Assembly (NCBI RefSeq): GCF_000226975.2
Contig: NZ_CP019285.1
Coordinates: 2,914,001 to 2,978,000 of the forward strand
Direction: 5' to 3'
DNA length: 64,000 nucleotides
Source of the DNA: Halobiforma lacisalsi AJ5
Lineage (GTDB): Archaea; Halobacteriota; Halobacteria; Halobacteriales; Natrialbaceae
Shown here one piece after another: positions 51,860-61,037 of the stretch; positions within the stretch are counted from its first letter, which is position 1; each line of letters begins with the position of its first letter. The notes beneath the pieces are model-generated. The model worked only from the letters and a program-made list of their open reading frames with translations. It did no database searches and was not told the origin of the DNA. The translations under genes were made by a program, and so were the position numbers.

Positions 51860-53300
51860 CCACGGGGCTTGACCCCGTGGAGGAAGCCGACACTCAATGA
51901 AACTCATTACGCTCGATAGCAAGGCCAACTCCTCACTCTACACCTAAATTTTTATTAGGCAATACACGCAAATGTGAACCACAGATGGACGACAGCGCGC
52001 CACGACGCACCGTCCCCATCAAACTCGCTGTACCACAAGAGCGTCGTGGCGACCTCCATCAAACCAAAACCCAATTCCTGCACTGCACCAACTGCACCAG
52101 CGAGTGGGCGTGGCGCTACGACGACTACTGCATCACCAGTAAGAACAAAGCCGAAAACGCCCTCTACGACGAGCTACGTGAGGAAACCAACCTCACTGCC
52201 AACCTCGTCCAGAAAGGCATCCGACGCGCCATCGAAGCCGTCGATGCAGGCGTCGAAAAGTTGAAGAAAGGCGAGAAAACGAGTCAACCCAAGTTCGACT
52301 CGTGGAGCGTCGTCTACGACAAGCGGAGTGCGACGTTCAACGCCGACCACGCCACGCTCTCCACTCCAAACGGTAGAGTTACCTGCGAATACGTTCTCCC
52401 GCCCGAAGACGAGCGCGAGGACACGCCGTTCGGACGGTACTACGAGAGCGACGACTGGGATGCGTCGAGTGCCACACTTCAGTACGGCGAGCAGGACGAC
52501 ACGTTCTACCTGCACGTCACGCTGAAGAATCCCGACTACGAGGTTGACGGGACGGAACGCCAAGAAAGCGAGTCACGTGATGACACCACCGAGAACGGAG
52601 TGGTTCTCGGCGTGGACTTGAACGTGACTGGCGCGTTCGCCGTCACCAGTACTGGGGAGTTCATCGGCAGTGCAGACTACCTCACCCACAAACGTGACCA
52701 GTACGAGCAGCGCCGCAAACGCCTGCAACAGACGGGTACACGGTCAGCGCACCTGACGATTCAGTCCATCGGTAGCCGCTTCTCGGATTGGTCGCTGGAC
52801 TGGTTGCACAACCGCGCCAACGACCTCATCGCGGAAGCCCAAGACGCAGATGTGGACGGCATCATTTTCGAGAATCTTGACCACATCCGCGAGAACATCG
52901 CCGACGGGTCGAAGTTCCAGCAGTGGGCCTACGCGAAGTTCGTGGAACTCGTGAAGTACAAGGTCGAATCCACGACGTTGTTCGTGGATACGGTGAATCC
53001 TGCGTACACGAGTCAGAGGTGTTCGCACTGTGGGTTTACTCACGAGGACAATCGCGACGACAAGGAGTTCAAGTGTCAGTCGTGTGGGTACGAGGTGAAC
53101 GCAGATTACAACGCGGCGAAGAACATCGCCAACCGATACTGCGGGTATATCCATCGCGGGCAGAAGTCTCGCGGTGGATGGGCCGCCAGTCAACTGGCCC
53201 TCAAGTCAGGGACGTTGAACGTGAACGGCGACTACACGCCTGCCGAGTTACTCGGTTAGAACGGGAGTCCACTGACAAGCCTCGGGGCTTGACCCCGAGG
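51860..53300 (+). mobile_element. IS605-type element with intact tnpB
   Basis: Left hairpin CCACGGGG-CTTGA-CCCCGTGG (51860-51880) and right hairpin CCTCGGGG-CTTGA-CCCCGAGG (53280-53300) bracket a complete tnpB. No tnpA. The outer limits are estimated from the hairpins. Different subfamily from the 12-kb element; the right hairpin matches the solo structure at 47404. Confidence 0.8.
51985..53259 (+). CDS. tnpB: TnpB, catalytic residues intact
   Basis: 424 residues. RuvC acids D211 (GVDLNVTGAF), E296 (IIFENLDHIREN) and D374 (NADYNAAKNIA) are present, with a zinc finger (CSHCGFTHEDNRDDKEFKCQ, SCGYEV) between the last two. The N-terminus MDDSAPRRTVPIKLAVP suits the family. TnpB uses RNA made from the element's right end to guide DNA cleavage and keep the element in place. 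Confidence 0.9.
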   Translation: MDDSAPRRTVPIKLAVPQERRGDLHQTKTQFLHCTNCTSEWAWRYDDYCITSKNKAENALYDELREETNLTANLVQKGIRRAIEAVDAGVEKLKKGEKTSQPKFDSWSVVYDKRSATFNADHATLSTPNGRVTCEYVLPPEDEREDTPFGRYYESDDWDASSATLQYGEQDDTFYLHVTLKNPDYEVDGTERQESESRDDTTENGVVLGVDLNVTGAFAVTSTGEFIGSADYLTHKRDQYEQRRKRLQQTGTRSAHLTIQSIGSRFSDWSLDWLHNRANDLIAEAQDADVDGIIFENLDHIRENIADGSKFQQWAYAKFVELVKYKVESTTLFVDTVNPAYTSQRCSHCGFTHEDNRDDKEFKCQSCGYEVNADYNAAKNIANRYCGYIHRGQKSRGGWAASQLALKSGTLNVNGDYTPAELLG

Positions 53301-53319
53301 TAGTTGACACAGTAGTTTG

Positions 53320-55794
53320 TCATTCAACTGTAACTGTCTCCCCATTCTCGACGTCCTCCTCCGAAACCTCGAGTGTCTCTCCGTCAACACTGTACTCGCC
53401 GGGGTACGGCACCGTTACTGCGAGCGAACCGTCCTCGTCGGTCGTCACCTCCCGTTCGTATACGATCGTTTCACCGGAAACCTCGTGTTCGGTTTCGACC
53501 GTCACGGTCTCTTCGGGCTCGAGCTCGGCCGTCACGTTCGCGCCGGGAACGACGGCAAACGCGGTCGCCTCGTCGTCAACGTGAAGCACCTGGTAGTGCT
53601 CGAGCGGGTCGGTTCCGTTGCCGCCGGCACCGAGCTCGCCGTGGAGTTGGTTCATCGCGGTCCCAGCGGGAATCTCCTCCCGGTCGCCGGTGATAACGAC
53701 GTAGCCGACCCGGCCGTCGAACCGGTCGTACCAGCTGTCGGGCTCCTCGGCGGCCAGGAACTCGTCGTATGTGTTGGCGGCATAGCCGTAACTCTGGGAC
53801 TCCCCGTTGACGAAGTAGTTGTACATCCGGTTGTCGCCCCACTGGCTCAACACGAAGGTGTCGGGGTACTCCCGGTCGACCTGAGTGGCGTGCTCGTCGA
53901 TGGCGTCGACGGCCGCCACCTCCGCGTCGCTGTATGCTGTTTGTGCGCTCAGCGACGGCACGAACAGCAGGCTCAGCCCACAGATCAGCAGGGCGACCCA
54001 GGCCAGCGTCGCGAGCTGTCGCCAGTCACGGGGCACGACGACGCTCGGCTCCGGTTCGCCCCCGTCGGCCGCGGCGTCGCGTCGCCCGGCCCCGAGTCCG
54101 CGAGGCTCGGCCTCGTCCGATTCGCGGAATCGCCTGGGCACACGAGCCAGATCGATCCACGCCAGCAGGTAGACCAGCCCCAGACCGCCGAGTACCGACA
54201 GGGGAATCGCCAACTGTGCCGCGAACCGCACCTGGAAGGCGGCCAGGACGAGCCAGAAGACGGTGTAGATCGACAGCAGTAGCCAGCCCGGCTCGTACCG
54301 GCGATACGCGATCCAGCAGGCCCAGCCGAGCACGGCGAGGGCGATGTAGAAGTTGAGGCCGAGTTGGGCCAGCGGCTCGAGGACGACCGAGTTCTTCGTC
54401 GCGAACAGCGAGCCGGTCTCGGTCGCCCCGAAGTGCTCGCGGAAGAACAGGTCGTCGGCTCGCTCCCAGAGCCGGGCCCAGTCCTCGGGGCGTACCGATC
54501 GGAAGGCAACGAGTCCAGCCGCCGCCAGCACCGCCTCGAGGCCGACCAGCCCGCCGATGGGCCAGTCAACGCGTCGCCAGGCCTCTCCCAGTCCGACGAC
54601 GGCCAGCGCGCCGACGGCCACCACGGCCGGGAGTATCCCGGTAAAGGACTCGTGCCAGCCCCAGCGGAAGTGCAGGAACGCCGAGAGCAGCGCACTCACG
54701 ACCAGCCCGGCCACGAGCGGTGCGTTCGCCAGCCCGGGGGACAGCCCGTCACGGGCGTCGATCGCGACCTTCAGCGCGACGTAGCCGGCCGCGGGGACGA
54801 ACAGCAGGATCGAGCCGCCCCAGGCGAACGCCGACAGCGGGAGCGCGACCCCGAGTGCAAGCGCGGCGACCCACGCCCACGGACACGCCAGGTGTTCGCG
54901 AGCGGCCGCACGGGGCTCCAGCCTGTCCCGCCGTCGCTGGACGTCGACCGCCAGCCACGCCAGCGCGAGCAACGTGACCCCGAGCCAGAAGTACTGGTGG
55001 AGCCGGTGCTCGAGGAAGCCGACGCCCGAGTAGACGGCGTGAACGGGCGCGAGCGCGAGCAGGACCACCGACGCGACGCCGACGCGGACGTCGTCGGTGA
55101 CGACGACGGCGAGCCAGTAGACGAGCACGCCGAGCGCGAGCGTCGCGACGACGGGGAGCCAGGCGGCGACCATGTCGGCGGCCCACTGGTCGCCGCCCAG
55201 CAGTTCCGCGAACCACCAGTTCGCGGCGTGGGTCAGCGGTCGTCTCCCCACGGCTCCGGCGGGCATCTCCGTAAGAATCGACCAATCCGTCAGCCCGTTC
55301 GACTCCGCTAACAGCTCCGACATCCAGTACCGGTAGTAGTACGGGTCGTTCCCCGGCGAGACGACCCGCCCCTCCCGAAACACCGATCGCACGTTCAACA
55401 GCCGCATCGCAACCAGAAAAACGAGCGCCCCCGCCAGGGCTCCGGCCGCCCGCGGGTCGAACGCGATCGGACTCGAGAGCGATACCGACAGCGACTCGTC
55501 CTCGCCCTCGCTCGAGTCAGCGGACAGTTCCCGACCCTCGAGCGCGGCCCGAACACCCTCACGACTCGCCACGCGATACTCGCCGTCGGTTTTCGCCACG
55601 AGATCCCGTGAGACGAGTTCCCCGAACGTTCCCGAATCGAGCGGCAGGTCGTCGAACGTCCAGGTTTCGTGCTCGGCGTCGACCTCGAGAAGCGTCTCGA
55701 GGATCGCCTCGCCGTCGTCGGCGTCGTCGCGGAAGGCGGCCGCCGCGTCGGCGACTACGGCGGGATCCCGTTCCGGTTCCGGGTCGTCGGCCAT
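53320..55794 (-). CDS. aglB: AglB-type oligosaccharyltransferase (STT3 family)
   Basis: 824 residues. A soluble N-terminal domain (about 1-95, winged-helix-like: ETWTFDDLPLDSGTFGELVS) precedes about 12 membrane segments and a C-terminal beta-rich domain. The first external loop has SPGNDPYYYRYW (D150, the acidic metal-binding position), and the soluble domain has VLSQWGDNRMYNYFVNGES, the counterpart of the STT3 WWDYG motif. It transfers lipid-linked glycan to Asn in N-x-S/T of surface proteins. The broken homologue lies at 23861-26308. Confidence 0.9.
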   Translation of the reverse strand: MADDPEPERDPAVVADAAAAFRDDADDGEAILETLLEVDAEHETWTFDDLPLDSGTFGELVSRDLVAKTDGEYRVASREGVRAALEGRELSADSSEGEDESLSVSLSSPIAFDPRAAGALAGALVFLVAMRLLNVRSVFREGRVVSPGNDPYYYRYWMSELLAESNGLTDWSILTEMPAGAVGRRPLTHAANWWFAELLGGDQWAADMVAAWLPVVATLALGVLVYWLAVVVTDDVRVGVASVVLLALAPVHAVYSGVGFLEHRLHQYFWLGVTLLALAWLAVDVQRRRDRLEPRAAAREHLACPWAWVAALALGVALPLSAFAWGGSILLFVPAAGYVALKVAIDARDGLSPGLANAPLVAGLVVSALLSAFLHFRWGWHESFTGILPAVVAVGALAVVGLGEAWRRVDWPIGGLVGLEAVLAAAGLVAFRSVRPEDWARLWERADDLFFREHFGATETGSLFATKNSVVLEPLAQLGLNFYIALAVLGWACWIAYRRYEPGWLLLSIYTVFWLVLAAFQVRFAAQLAIPLSVLGGLGLVYLLAWIDLARVPRRFRESDEAEPRGLGAGRRDAAADGGEPEPSVVVPRDWRQLATLAWVALLICGLSLLFVPSLSAQTAYSDAEVAAVDAIDEHATQVDREYPDTFVLSQWGDNRMYNYFVNGESQSYGYAANTYDEFLAAEEPDSWYDRFDGRVGYVVITGDREEIPAGTAMNQLHGELGAGGNGTDPLEHYQVLHVDDEATAFAVVPGANVTAELEPEETVTVETEHEVSGETIVYEREVTTDEDGSLAVTVPYPGEYSVDGETLEVSEEDVENGETVTVE

Positions 55795-55924
55795 TATGCC
55801 GTACCTCCGCTCGAACTATGATAAAAACTGTGAGTGCGGGCTCGTCCGCGGGCACAGTGCCGTCACCACGCAGTCGATACCGCTGCGTTCCGATGCTCCC
55901 TCTCCGTGAGAGCGGAGACGACCG

Positions 55925-56464
55925 TCACAGCTCGAACTCGAGTACGTCACCCGTCTGGACGTCCCGTTCGGCGGTCCACTCGTAGACGACCTCCAGGACG
56001 TACTGTGCCCTGTCGAAATAGACCTGCTCGGTCCCGTCCTCGTCCGGCCCGGGTGCTCGAGCCCGGTAGATACTCGTAATCGTCCGGTCGCTGTCGGCGA
56101 AGATGATGTCGATGGGGAAGTCCATATCCGGCATCGAAAACGTGAGATCCTGGACCTCGTCGTAGACGAAGAGCATCCCCCTGTCCTCGGGCAGCGTTTC
56201 GGTGTCGCTCAATCCGAGCGACTGGCGGTCCGACGTGTCCGCGATCGCCGCCGTGACTTCACCGAGTACGTCGTCATCGCCGTCGGTCACCTGCACGTCG
56301 GTCGTCTCGTAATCGGTGTGGATCTCCTGTGAGGAGTCCTCGGTCGTCTCCTCGTCCCCGACGAAGGTACCGGTACATCCCGCGAGCGAACTCATACCGA
56401 TGCCCGTAGCGATACCAGCCAAAACGGTTCGCCGGTCCGACCGTGGCGATCCCGAAGCGTCCAT
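55925..56464 (-). CDS. DUF192 lipoprotein
   Basis: 179 residues from ATG 56464. SDRRTVLAGIATGIGM then SSLAGC is a Tat-type signal with lipobox; residues about 60-175 are a DUF192 domain (ADTSDRQSLGLSDTETLPED; MLFVYDEVQDLTFSMPDMDF; PIDIIFADSDRTITSIYRA). The protein is probably anchored on the outer face of the membrane. Function of DUF192 is not known. Confidence 0.82.
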   Translation of the reverse strand: MDASGSPRSDRRTVLAGIATGIGMSSLAGCTGTFVGDEETTEDSSQEIHTDYETTDVQVTDGDDDVLGEVTAAIADTSDRQSLGLSDTETLPEDRGMLFVYDEVQDLTFSMPDMDFPIDIIFADSDRTITSIYRARAPGPDEDGTEQVYFDRAQYVLEVVYEWTAERDVQTGDVLEFEL

Positions 56465-56609
56465 TTCTGTAAAGGGAACCACAACGGAACTCAAAAACGT
56501 TTGTGACGGCTCTGCGGACTCTCATCTGAAATCGGATTTTCGCCCCCTCGAGTCACCAGCGAAAGCCGAGGGAATCGTTGGCTCCGGTCGAGACGAACCG
56601 GCGTTCGTG

Positions 56610-58067
56610 TCACCGACGAACCATCGCTATCACGTCCTCGAGTACGCTCCAGACCTGCCGAATGACGATCTTTACGTCCAGCCAGAACGACTGCTGGCGG
56701 ATGTACTCGAGGTCGTAGCGCAGCTTGGCGTTCGGGTTCGTGCTCTTCGCGTCGTTGATCTGTGCCAGGCCGGTCAGCCCGGGCTTGACGAACCAGCGCT
56801 TGCGCCAGGCCGGCGCGTCCTCCTCGAGCAGCAGTTCCTCCTCGGTCCACGCGGCCCGCGGTCCGACGACGCTCATATCGCCGACGAAAATCGACCACAG
56901 CTGGGGCAACTCGTCTAAATGAGTCCGACGTAACATGCGGCCGACTCGCGTGATCCGGTCGTTCTCCTCGTCCTCGGTCGGTGTCGCCGACTCGCCCTCC
57001 GGCACCATCGACCGGAACTTGTACACCGGGAAGGTCTCGCCGAAGCCGGCGGTCCGATCCTGACTGTACAGCACCGGCCCCGGACTATCCAGTTTGATCG
57101 CGACGGCGATCACGAGCATCAGCGGCGCGAACGCGACCAGCCCGACCGTCGCGAACACGATGTCGAAGAGTCGCTTCCCCAGATGGTCCAGCGGGTCCCA
57201 CGGCTCGAGATCGACATCCACTAGCTCCCCGACGTCGCTTTCGGAGACCAGCACGCTGTCGGCGTACTCCCGGTGGACTTTGGCCGCGACGCCGTGTTCG
57301 TGACAGACGTCCAGCGCCCCGAAAAACTCCGCGCGGTCCGCCTCCCGGAACGCCAGGACGACGGTATCGACGTCGTACTCGAGGAGGACGTCCTCGAGCC
57401 GCGAGAGGCCGCCGAGTCGGTCCAGCGAACCGATCCGATCGACGCCTCGACCCGCCGCCTCGACGGTCTCGGAGCCGTCGTACTCCAGCGCGAGCCCGCC
57501 GTCGGTCGCCAGCTCGGGGTTCTCCCGTTCGCGAATCCCCGCAACGATGGAGGGACAGAGATATCCGAGTACCGGCGCGTCGATCGCCGGCGCGATCCGG
57601 TCGATCTGCGCCAGGTCGTCGCCGACGATCAGCGTTCGGCCCTCGTCGTTCTGGGGCTGTCGGCGAATCCGGACGAACCAGGCGGGAATCGCGATCCCGA
57701 GCAGCGCGACGACCATGACGAGGGTCTGACGCGGGAGCCGGTGTGACCACTTGAAATAACCTAGAGCAGCCAGGGCGAGCCCGCCGACGAGCACTCGCTT
57801 TTGTGCGAGAAAGACGGTGTCCAGGACGCGCCGCGGCTGGGGTTTGTACAGCGGGAACAGCGCGCCACCGACGAAGGCGACGCTCAAGAGCACGGCCCAG
57901 CCGAGTGACCATCCCTCGAGCACCTGAGGCTCGAGTCGGTCGAACAGCGGCACGTGACTGGTGAACAACTCCTGTAGAACCGGGTGGTTCGCAAACACCA
58001 CCGCCAGCACGACTACCGCGACCGTGCCGGCGAACGCAACGATACGATACCGCCACCCGGTAAGCAT
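56610..58067 (-). CDS. polyprenyl-phosphate sugar-1-phosphate transferase
   Basis: 485 residues from ATG 58067 (MLTGWRYRIVAFAGTVAVVV). Same layout as the 43950-45410 product: membrane segments, a nucleotide-binding-like middle domain, and a C-terminal transferase domain (RLFDIVFATVGLVAFAPLML; PVYKFRSMVPEGE; RRTHLDELPQLWSIFVGDMS; LTGLAQINDAKSTNPNAKLR). The two paralogues are close, so they may prime the same or two alternative glycans. Confidence 0.9.
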   Translation of the reverse strand: MLTGWRYRIVAFAGTVAVVVLAVVFANHPVLQELFTSHVPLFDRLEPQVLEGWSLGWAVLLSVAFVGGALFPLYKPQPRRVLDTVFLAQKRVLVGGLALAALGYFKWSHRLPRQTLVMVVALLGIAIPAWFVRIRRQPQNDEGRTLIVGDDLAQIDRIAPAIDAPVLGYLCPSIVAGIRERENPELATDGGLALEYDGSETVEAAGRGVDRIGSLDRLGGLSRLEDVLLEYDVDTVVLAFREADRAEFFGALDVCHEHGVAAKVHREYADSVLVSESDVGELVDVDLEPWDPLDHLGKRLFDIVFATVGLVAFAPLMLVIAVAIKLDSPGPVLYSQDRTAGFGETFPVYKFRSMVPEGESATPTEDEENDRITRVGRMLRRTHLDELPQLWSIFVGDMSVVGPRAAWTEEELLLEEDAPAWRKRWFVKPGLTGLAQINDAKSTNPNAKLRYDLEYIRQQSFWLDVKIVIRQVWSVLEDVIAMVRR

Positions 58068-58405
58068 CTCGTAGGGTAGAGGGGGTACCAGGGGCATAAA
58101 TTTGTTGAAAATACCACTCGATCGCAATATGCTGCGTTTCCCGAACTGGTTAAATTATGTCCAGGCTCGGCTATTCGCCACCGTTCACTGCATCCGTCGT
58201 GGCCTTCTCACTCGCAACCGGACCCACAGAATTGCCGCTATCGGGGACCCTAGACCCGCCCAACCCGGTCATGAAACCGAACACAACGGGACTACCGTGA
58301 GAAATCCAGCGCCATAACTGTCTATTGGATGCTTCCCTCGGCTCTCGACCAATCACTATAACGACGTCAGAACGATTGTTGATATCCAGAGAGAACTAGA
58401 CGTCG
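58068..58405. other. intergenic, no gene seen
   Basis: Short frames only, none with motifs. The sequence just upstream of the sugar transferase is AT-richer (about 58095-58165) and may contain its promoter. Nothing else recognisable. Confidence 0.4.
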
Positions 58406-58912
58406 TTACCGGACTTCCGTCTCGGGAACGGAGGGAACCGCATCGTCCCACTCGAGCGAATCGAGTATCGTCAGGAGATGGTCCATTCGCTGGTCAAATA
58501 CGTTTAGGGGATGTGAATCGAGGAACCGAGCCTTCGACCGTTGGACGGTCTCGTTCCGATAGTCGATCTGAAAGTGGCACTCGCCAAGCTCCATGTGAGT
58601 CTCGTCTTGATGCCATCCGAGCATCAACTGTCGGTCAGGCTCAACCCACTGAATCTCGTAAAAATCGTAGGAGTGGTTCGGTGGAAAATCGACCGATATC
58701 TGTAACTCGGCCTCCTCGACCGCATAAGAACGATCGAGAAAGGCTGGCGCAGCAATCGTCGCCCGTACTCCAGTCTTGTTACCAGCCGACGTCTGATACC
58801 AGACCTGTTTGATTAGGCTATCGGCTGAGTCGGTTTGAGTCTGGAGCAGGTTATGGAGGCGGCCGAGTAACGTCCGTGTATCGAGATTCGCTCGGTTTGC
58901 GAGAAAAATCAT
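58406..58912 (-). CDS. partner of winged-helix protein, possible toxin
   Basis: 168 residues. Beta-rich core with SYDFYEIQWVEPDRQLMLGW, HQDETHMELGECHFQIDYRN and a C-terminal HPLNVFDQRMDHLLTILDSL. The alternating pattern with W/H residues resembles the TumE (DUF6516) group of toxin-like proteins, but I am not certain. It follows the winged-helix gene by 6 bp and is probably co-translated. Confidence 0.55.
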   Translation of the reverse strand: MIFLANRANLDTRTLLGRLHNLLQTQTDSADSLIKQVWYQTSAGNKTGVRATIAAPAFLDRSYAVEEAELQISVDFPPNHSYDFYEIQWVEPDRQLMLGWHQDETHMELGECHFQIDYRNETVQRSKARFLDSHPLNVFDQRMDHLLTILDSLEWDDAVPSVPETEVR

Positions 58913-58918
58913 CGATAC

Positions 58919-59473
58919 TCACTGGGAGATGGGGAGCGACGAATCGAAGGAATCGTTCTGTCCCGGGTGGAGAGACCGAGCGTCGTCGTACAGTTCCAGG
59001 GCGTGTTTCAGCAACCGTTTGTTGTCCTCACGACGTTCCCATTGCCGGAGCACACGGTTTCGGTGACGGATTTCCTCGCTGGAGTGACTGTCATCAGTCA
59101 GCGTCGATTCGAGATCCTCTCGTGATTCGACGTCGAACTCCGTTTTCCGCTCCTCGATTTCGTCCTGAACCCGTGCAATCTCTTCACGAAGTTCGTCACG
59201 AGTGTTGTTATTGATGAGTTCAGCCAACTCGTTGAAATAGCGTCGCTGGTAGTTCGGCGCGTATTTTGTATTGCCGTCCACCTCAACGGCTTGTATTTGT
59301 CCGAACTCGGCCAGCATTTCCAACTCGTCCTTTGCAGTCTGCCAGGAGGATATCTGCGCTTCTTCCCGGACCCATTCGACGGAGCGCGGTTGAGTAAGTG
59401 TCGTCGCGATTTTTCGAACGCGCTCGCGGGCCGAGAGGTCTTCAGTCCACGAATCGAGGCCCCGGTCGGTCAT
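58919..59473 (-). CDS. winged-helix protein (DUF7342-like)
   Basis: 184 residues. TDRGLDSWTEDLSARERVRK, ALTLTQPRSVEWVREEAQIS-type helices and ELEMLAEFGQIQAVEVDGNT form a winged helix; a long helix (LREEIARVQDEIEERKTEF) follows. The N-terminal GLDSWTEDLSARERVR is characteristic of a haloarchaeal family I know as DUF7342. It probably regulates, and perhaps neutralises, the downstream partner. Confidence 0.65.
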   Translation of the reverse strand: MTDRGLDSWTEDLSARERVRKIATTLTQPRSVEWVREEAQISSWQTAKDELEMLAEFGQIQAVEVDGNTKYAPNYQRRYFNELAELINNNTRDELREEIARVQDEIEERKTEFDVESREDLESTLTDDSHSSEEIRHRNRVLRQWERREDNKRLLKHALELYDDARSLHPGQNDSFDSSLPISQ

Positions 59474-59876
59474 GTGAACCGATACGCCTGTGGATCTATT
59501 ATATCTTGGGACGGATCACATATATACGAGATTAGTGTCTGTCGTTGTGCCAATAGTGGCAAACTCGAGTGACCAGTCTAAGGCGCCGTTCAGGAAGACA
59601 GTGGCTACAGAACGGGCGTATTCATCGGTCTCACCGAGTACGAAGCCGAACTGGACTGCCTCGTGGGGAGGACGTCCATGACGAGACTGATAACCTACCG
59701 CAGTACGAGCCCGAAAAGATTGCGAGCGACACCGAAGAAGAATTCACAGTCGAAGAAGGCGCTGCCTGTCGGTGAAAACACTCGAGGAGGCCACCAAAAC
59801 CGCCCTTGCACAGATTCGACCTCGGAGAACCCTCGGCTCAAGCGGGATACCCCCTGAGCCTTCTCTCCCTCGAGCG
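59474..59876 (+). pseudogene. non-coding stretch with gene fragment
   Basis: At about 59600-59775 two plus-strand frames together read GVFIGLTEYEAELDCLVG, then EDVHDETDNLPQYEPEKIAS and DTEEEFTVEEGAACR, ending at TGA 59773-59775. The acidic composition looks coding, but a frameshift and missing 5' part mark it as a remnant. Family unknown. Confidence 0.35.
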
Positions 59877-60665
59877 TTAGTCCGTCGTCGATTCGGGCGT
59901 CTGCTCGACCTCCGGCGACTCCGTTTCCTGCTGCGGCCCGCCGATCCGCCCCGACTCGCTCTGTAACCGGTCCTCCGCGCGGTCGCGATCCTCGGGATAG
60001 CCGACGTCGACGCGCCACCCCTCCATCCGGATCGCGTCGATCGTCCGGCCGGACTGGATCAGCAGATCGATCGCGTCCGGGAGTTCGTACTCGCCGCGGT
60101 CGCTCTGCTGGACGAGGTGACAGGCGTGGAAGATCGCCGGCGTGAACGTGTAGAAGCCGGTCATCACCAGGTTCGACGGCGGGTCGTCGGGCTTCTCCAT
60201 CACCTCGACGATCTCGCCGTACTCGTTGGTGTCGAGGACGCCGTACCGCGAGGCCTCTTCGTAGGGAACCTGCTCGACGAGGAAGGCCGCGTCGGCCCGA
60301 TCCTCCTGCTGGCGGTTGACCACGTCACCGAGGTTCGCCCGGAAGACGTTGTCCCCCAGCATCAGCATGAAATCGTCGTCGATGTACGGCTCCACCTGCA
60401 AGATTGCGTGAGCCAACCCCAGTTGCTCGCGCTGGTGAGCATAGGTGATCGGCACGCCCCTGTAGGAGTCCCCGTACCGATCCATGATCTGCTCTTTGAG
60501 GTAACCCACGACCACGATCAGCTCGTCCGCACCGATCTCGAGCAGGTTGTCGAACACGTCCTCGAGGATCGGCCGCCCGTCCACCTCGACGAGTACCTTC
60601 GGCTTGTCATCGGTGAGCGGCCGAAGGCGCGTCCCCTTGCCGGCCGATAAGACGACAGCTTGCAT
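59877..60665 (-). CDS. aglF: sugar-1-phosphate nucleotidyltransferase (AglF-like)
   Basis: 262 residues from ATG 60665. QAVVLSAGKGTRLRPLTDDK (residues 2-21) is the nucleotide-binding signature; KPKVLVEVDGRPIL, YAHQREQLGLAHAI, LMLGDNVF, and EKPDDPPSNLVMTGFYTF follow. It makes UDP- or dTDP-glucose from glucose-1-phosphate and NTP; AglF of Haloferax serves N-glycosylation. The acidic tail (about 230-262) is extra. The upstream extension (60878) lacks family similarity. Confidence 0.85.
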   Translation of the reverse strand: MQAVVLSAGKGTRLRPLTDDKPKVLVEVDGRPILEDVFDNLLEIGADELIVVVGYLKEQIMDRYGDSYRGVPITYAHQREQLGLAHAILQVEPYIDDDFMLMLGDNVFRANLGDVVNRQQEDRADAAFLVEQVPYEEASRYGVLDTNEYGEIVEVMEKPDDPPSNLVMTGFYTFTPAIFHACHLVQQSDRGEYELPDAIDLLIQSGRTIDAIRMEGWRVDVGYPEDRDRAEDRLQSESGRIGGPQQETESPEVEQTPESTTD

Positions 60666-61037
60666 GTGCGACCACCACCTCGAGTCGGGATAAATAGCTG
60701 ATCCCTGTAACTGCCGGATACCGATGTGTACATTCGGTTTACTCGAAGGGACTGCGGCCTCGGTAGCTGAACTGATCGGGGGTCCCGACCGGTGTCTCAC
60801 ACTCGACGTTGGTGGGCCTGAGATCGGTGAGGGAAGTCGCATTCCCGATTGGAATCGACCACTAGTGGTGAGTCGCAACCGGGAGATCTAGTACTAGGGA
60901 CGGTAATGTTGATCTTCGAATACTAGCGCGGGCGTCGAAAGTGTACAATAGGTGCGATTAGCACAATAGGTACCTATTCTGACCGAGAGCCGCGGTGTCG
61001 GACCGATTCGAACCAGTGCTCAGACCCGTCGCCGAAC
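60666..61037. other. intergenic, no gene seen
   Basis: No motif-bearing frame. ACAATAGGTGCGATTAGCAC and ACAATAGGTACC (about 60945-60973) form an imperfect direct repeat (CACAATAGGT/TACAATAGGT) of unknown meaning. The GATTCGAACC at about 61004 is not part of a foldable tRNA. Confidence 0.35.

Noticed and set aside
54364-55311. 315-codon plus-strand frame opposite aglB
   Set aside because: Antisense shadow of the intact oligosaccharyltransferase; Arg/Gly/Gln-rich without motifs.
60995-61030. GGTTCGAATC (minus strand), resembling the T-loop of a tRNA
   Set aside because: The flanking bases do not pair into a T-stem, and no acceptor, D or anticodon arms can be folded around it.
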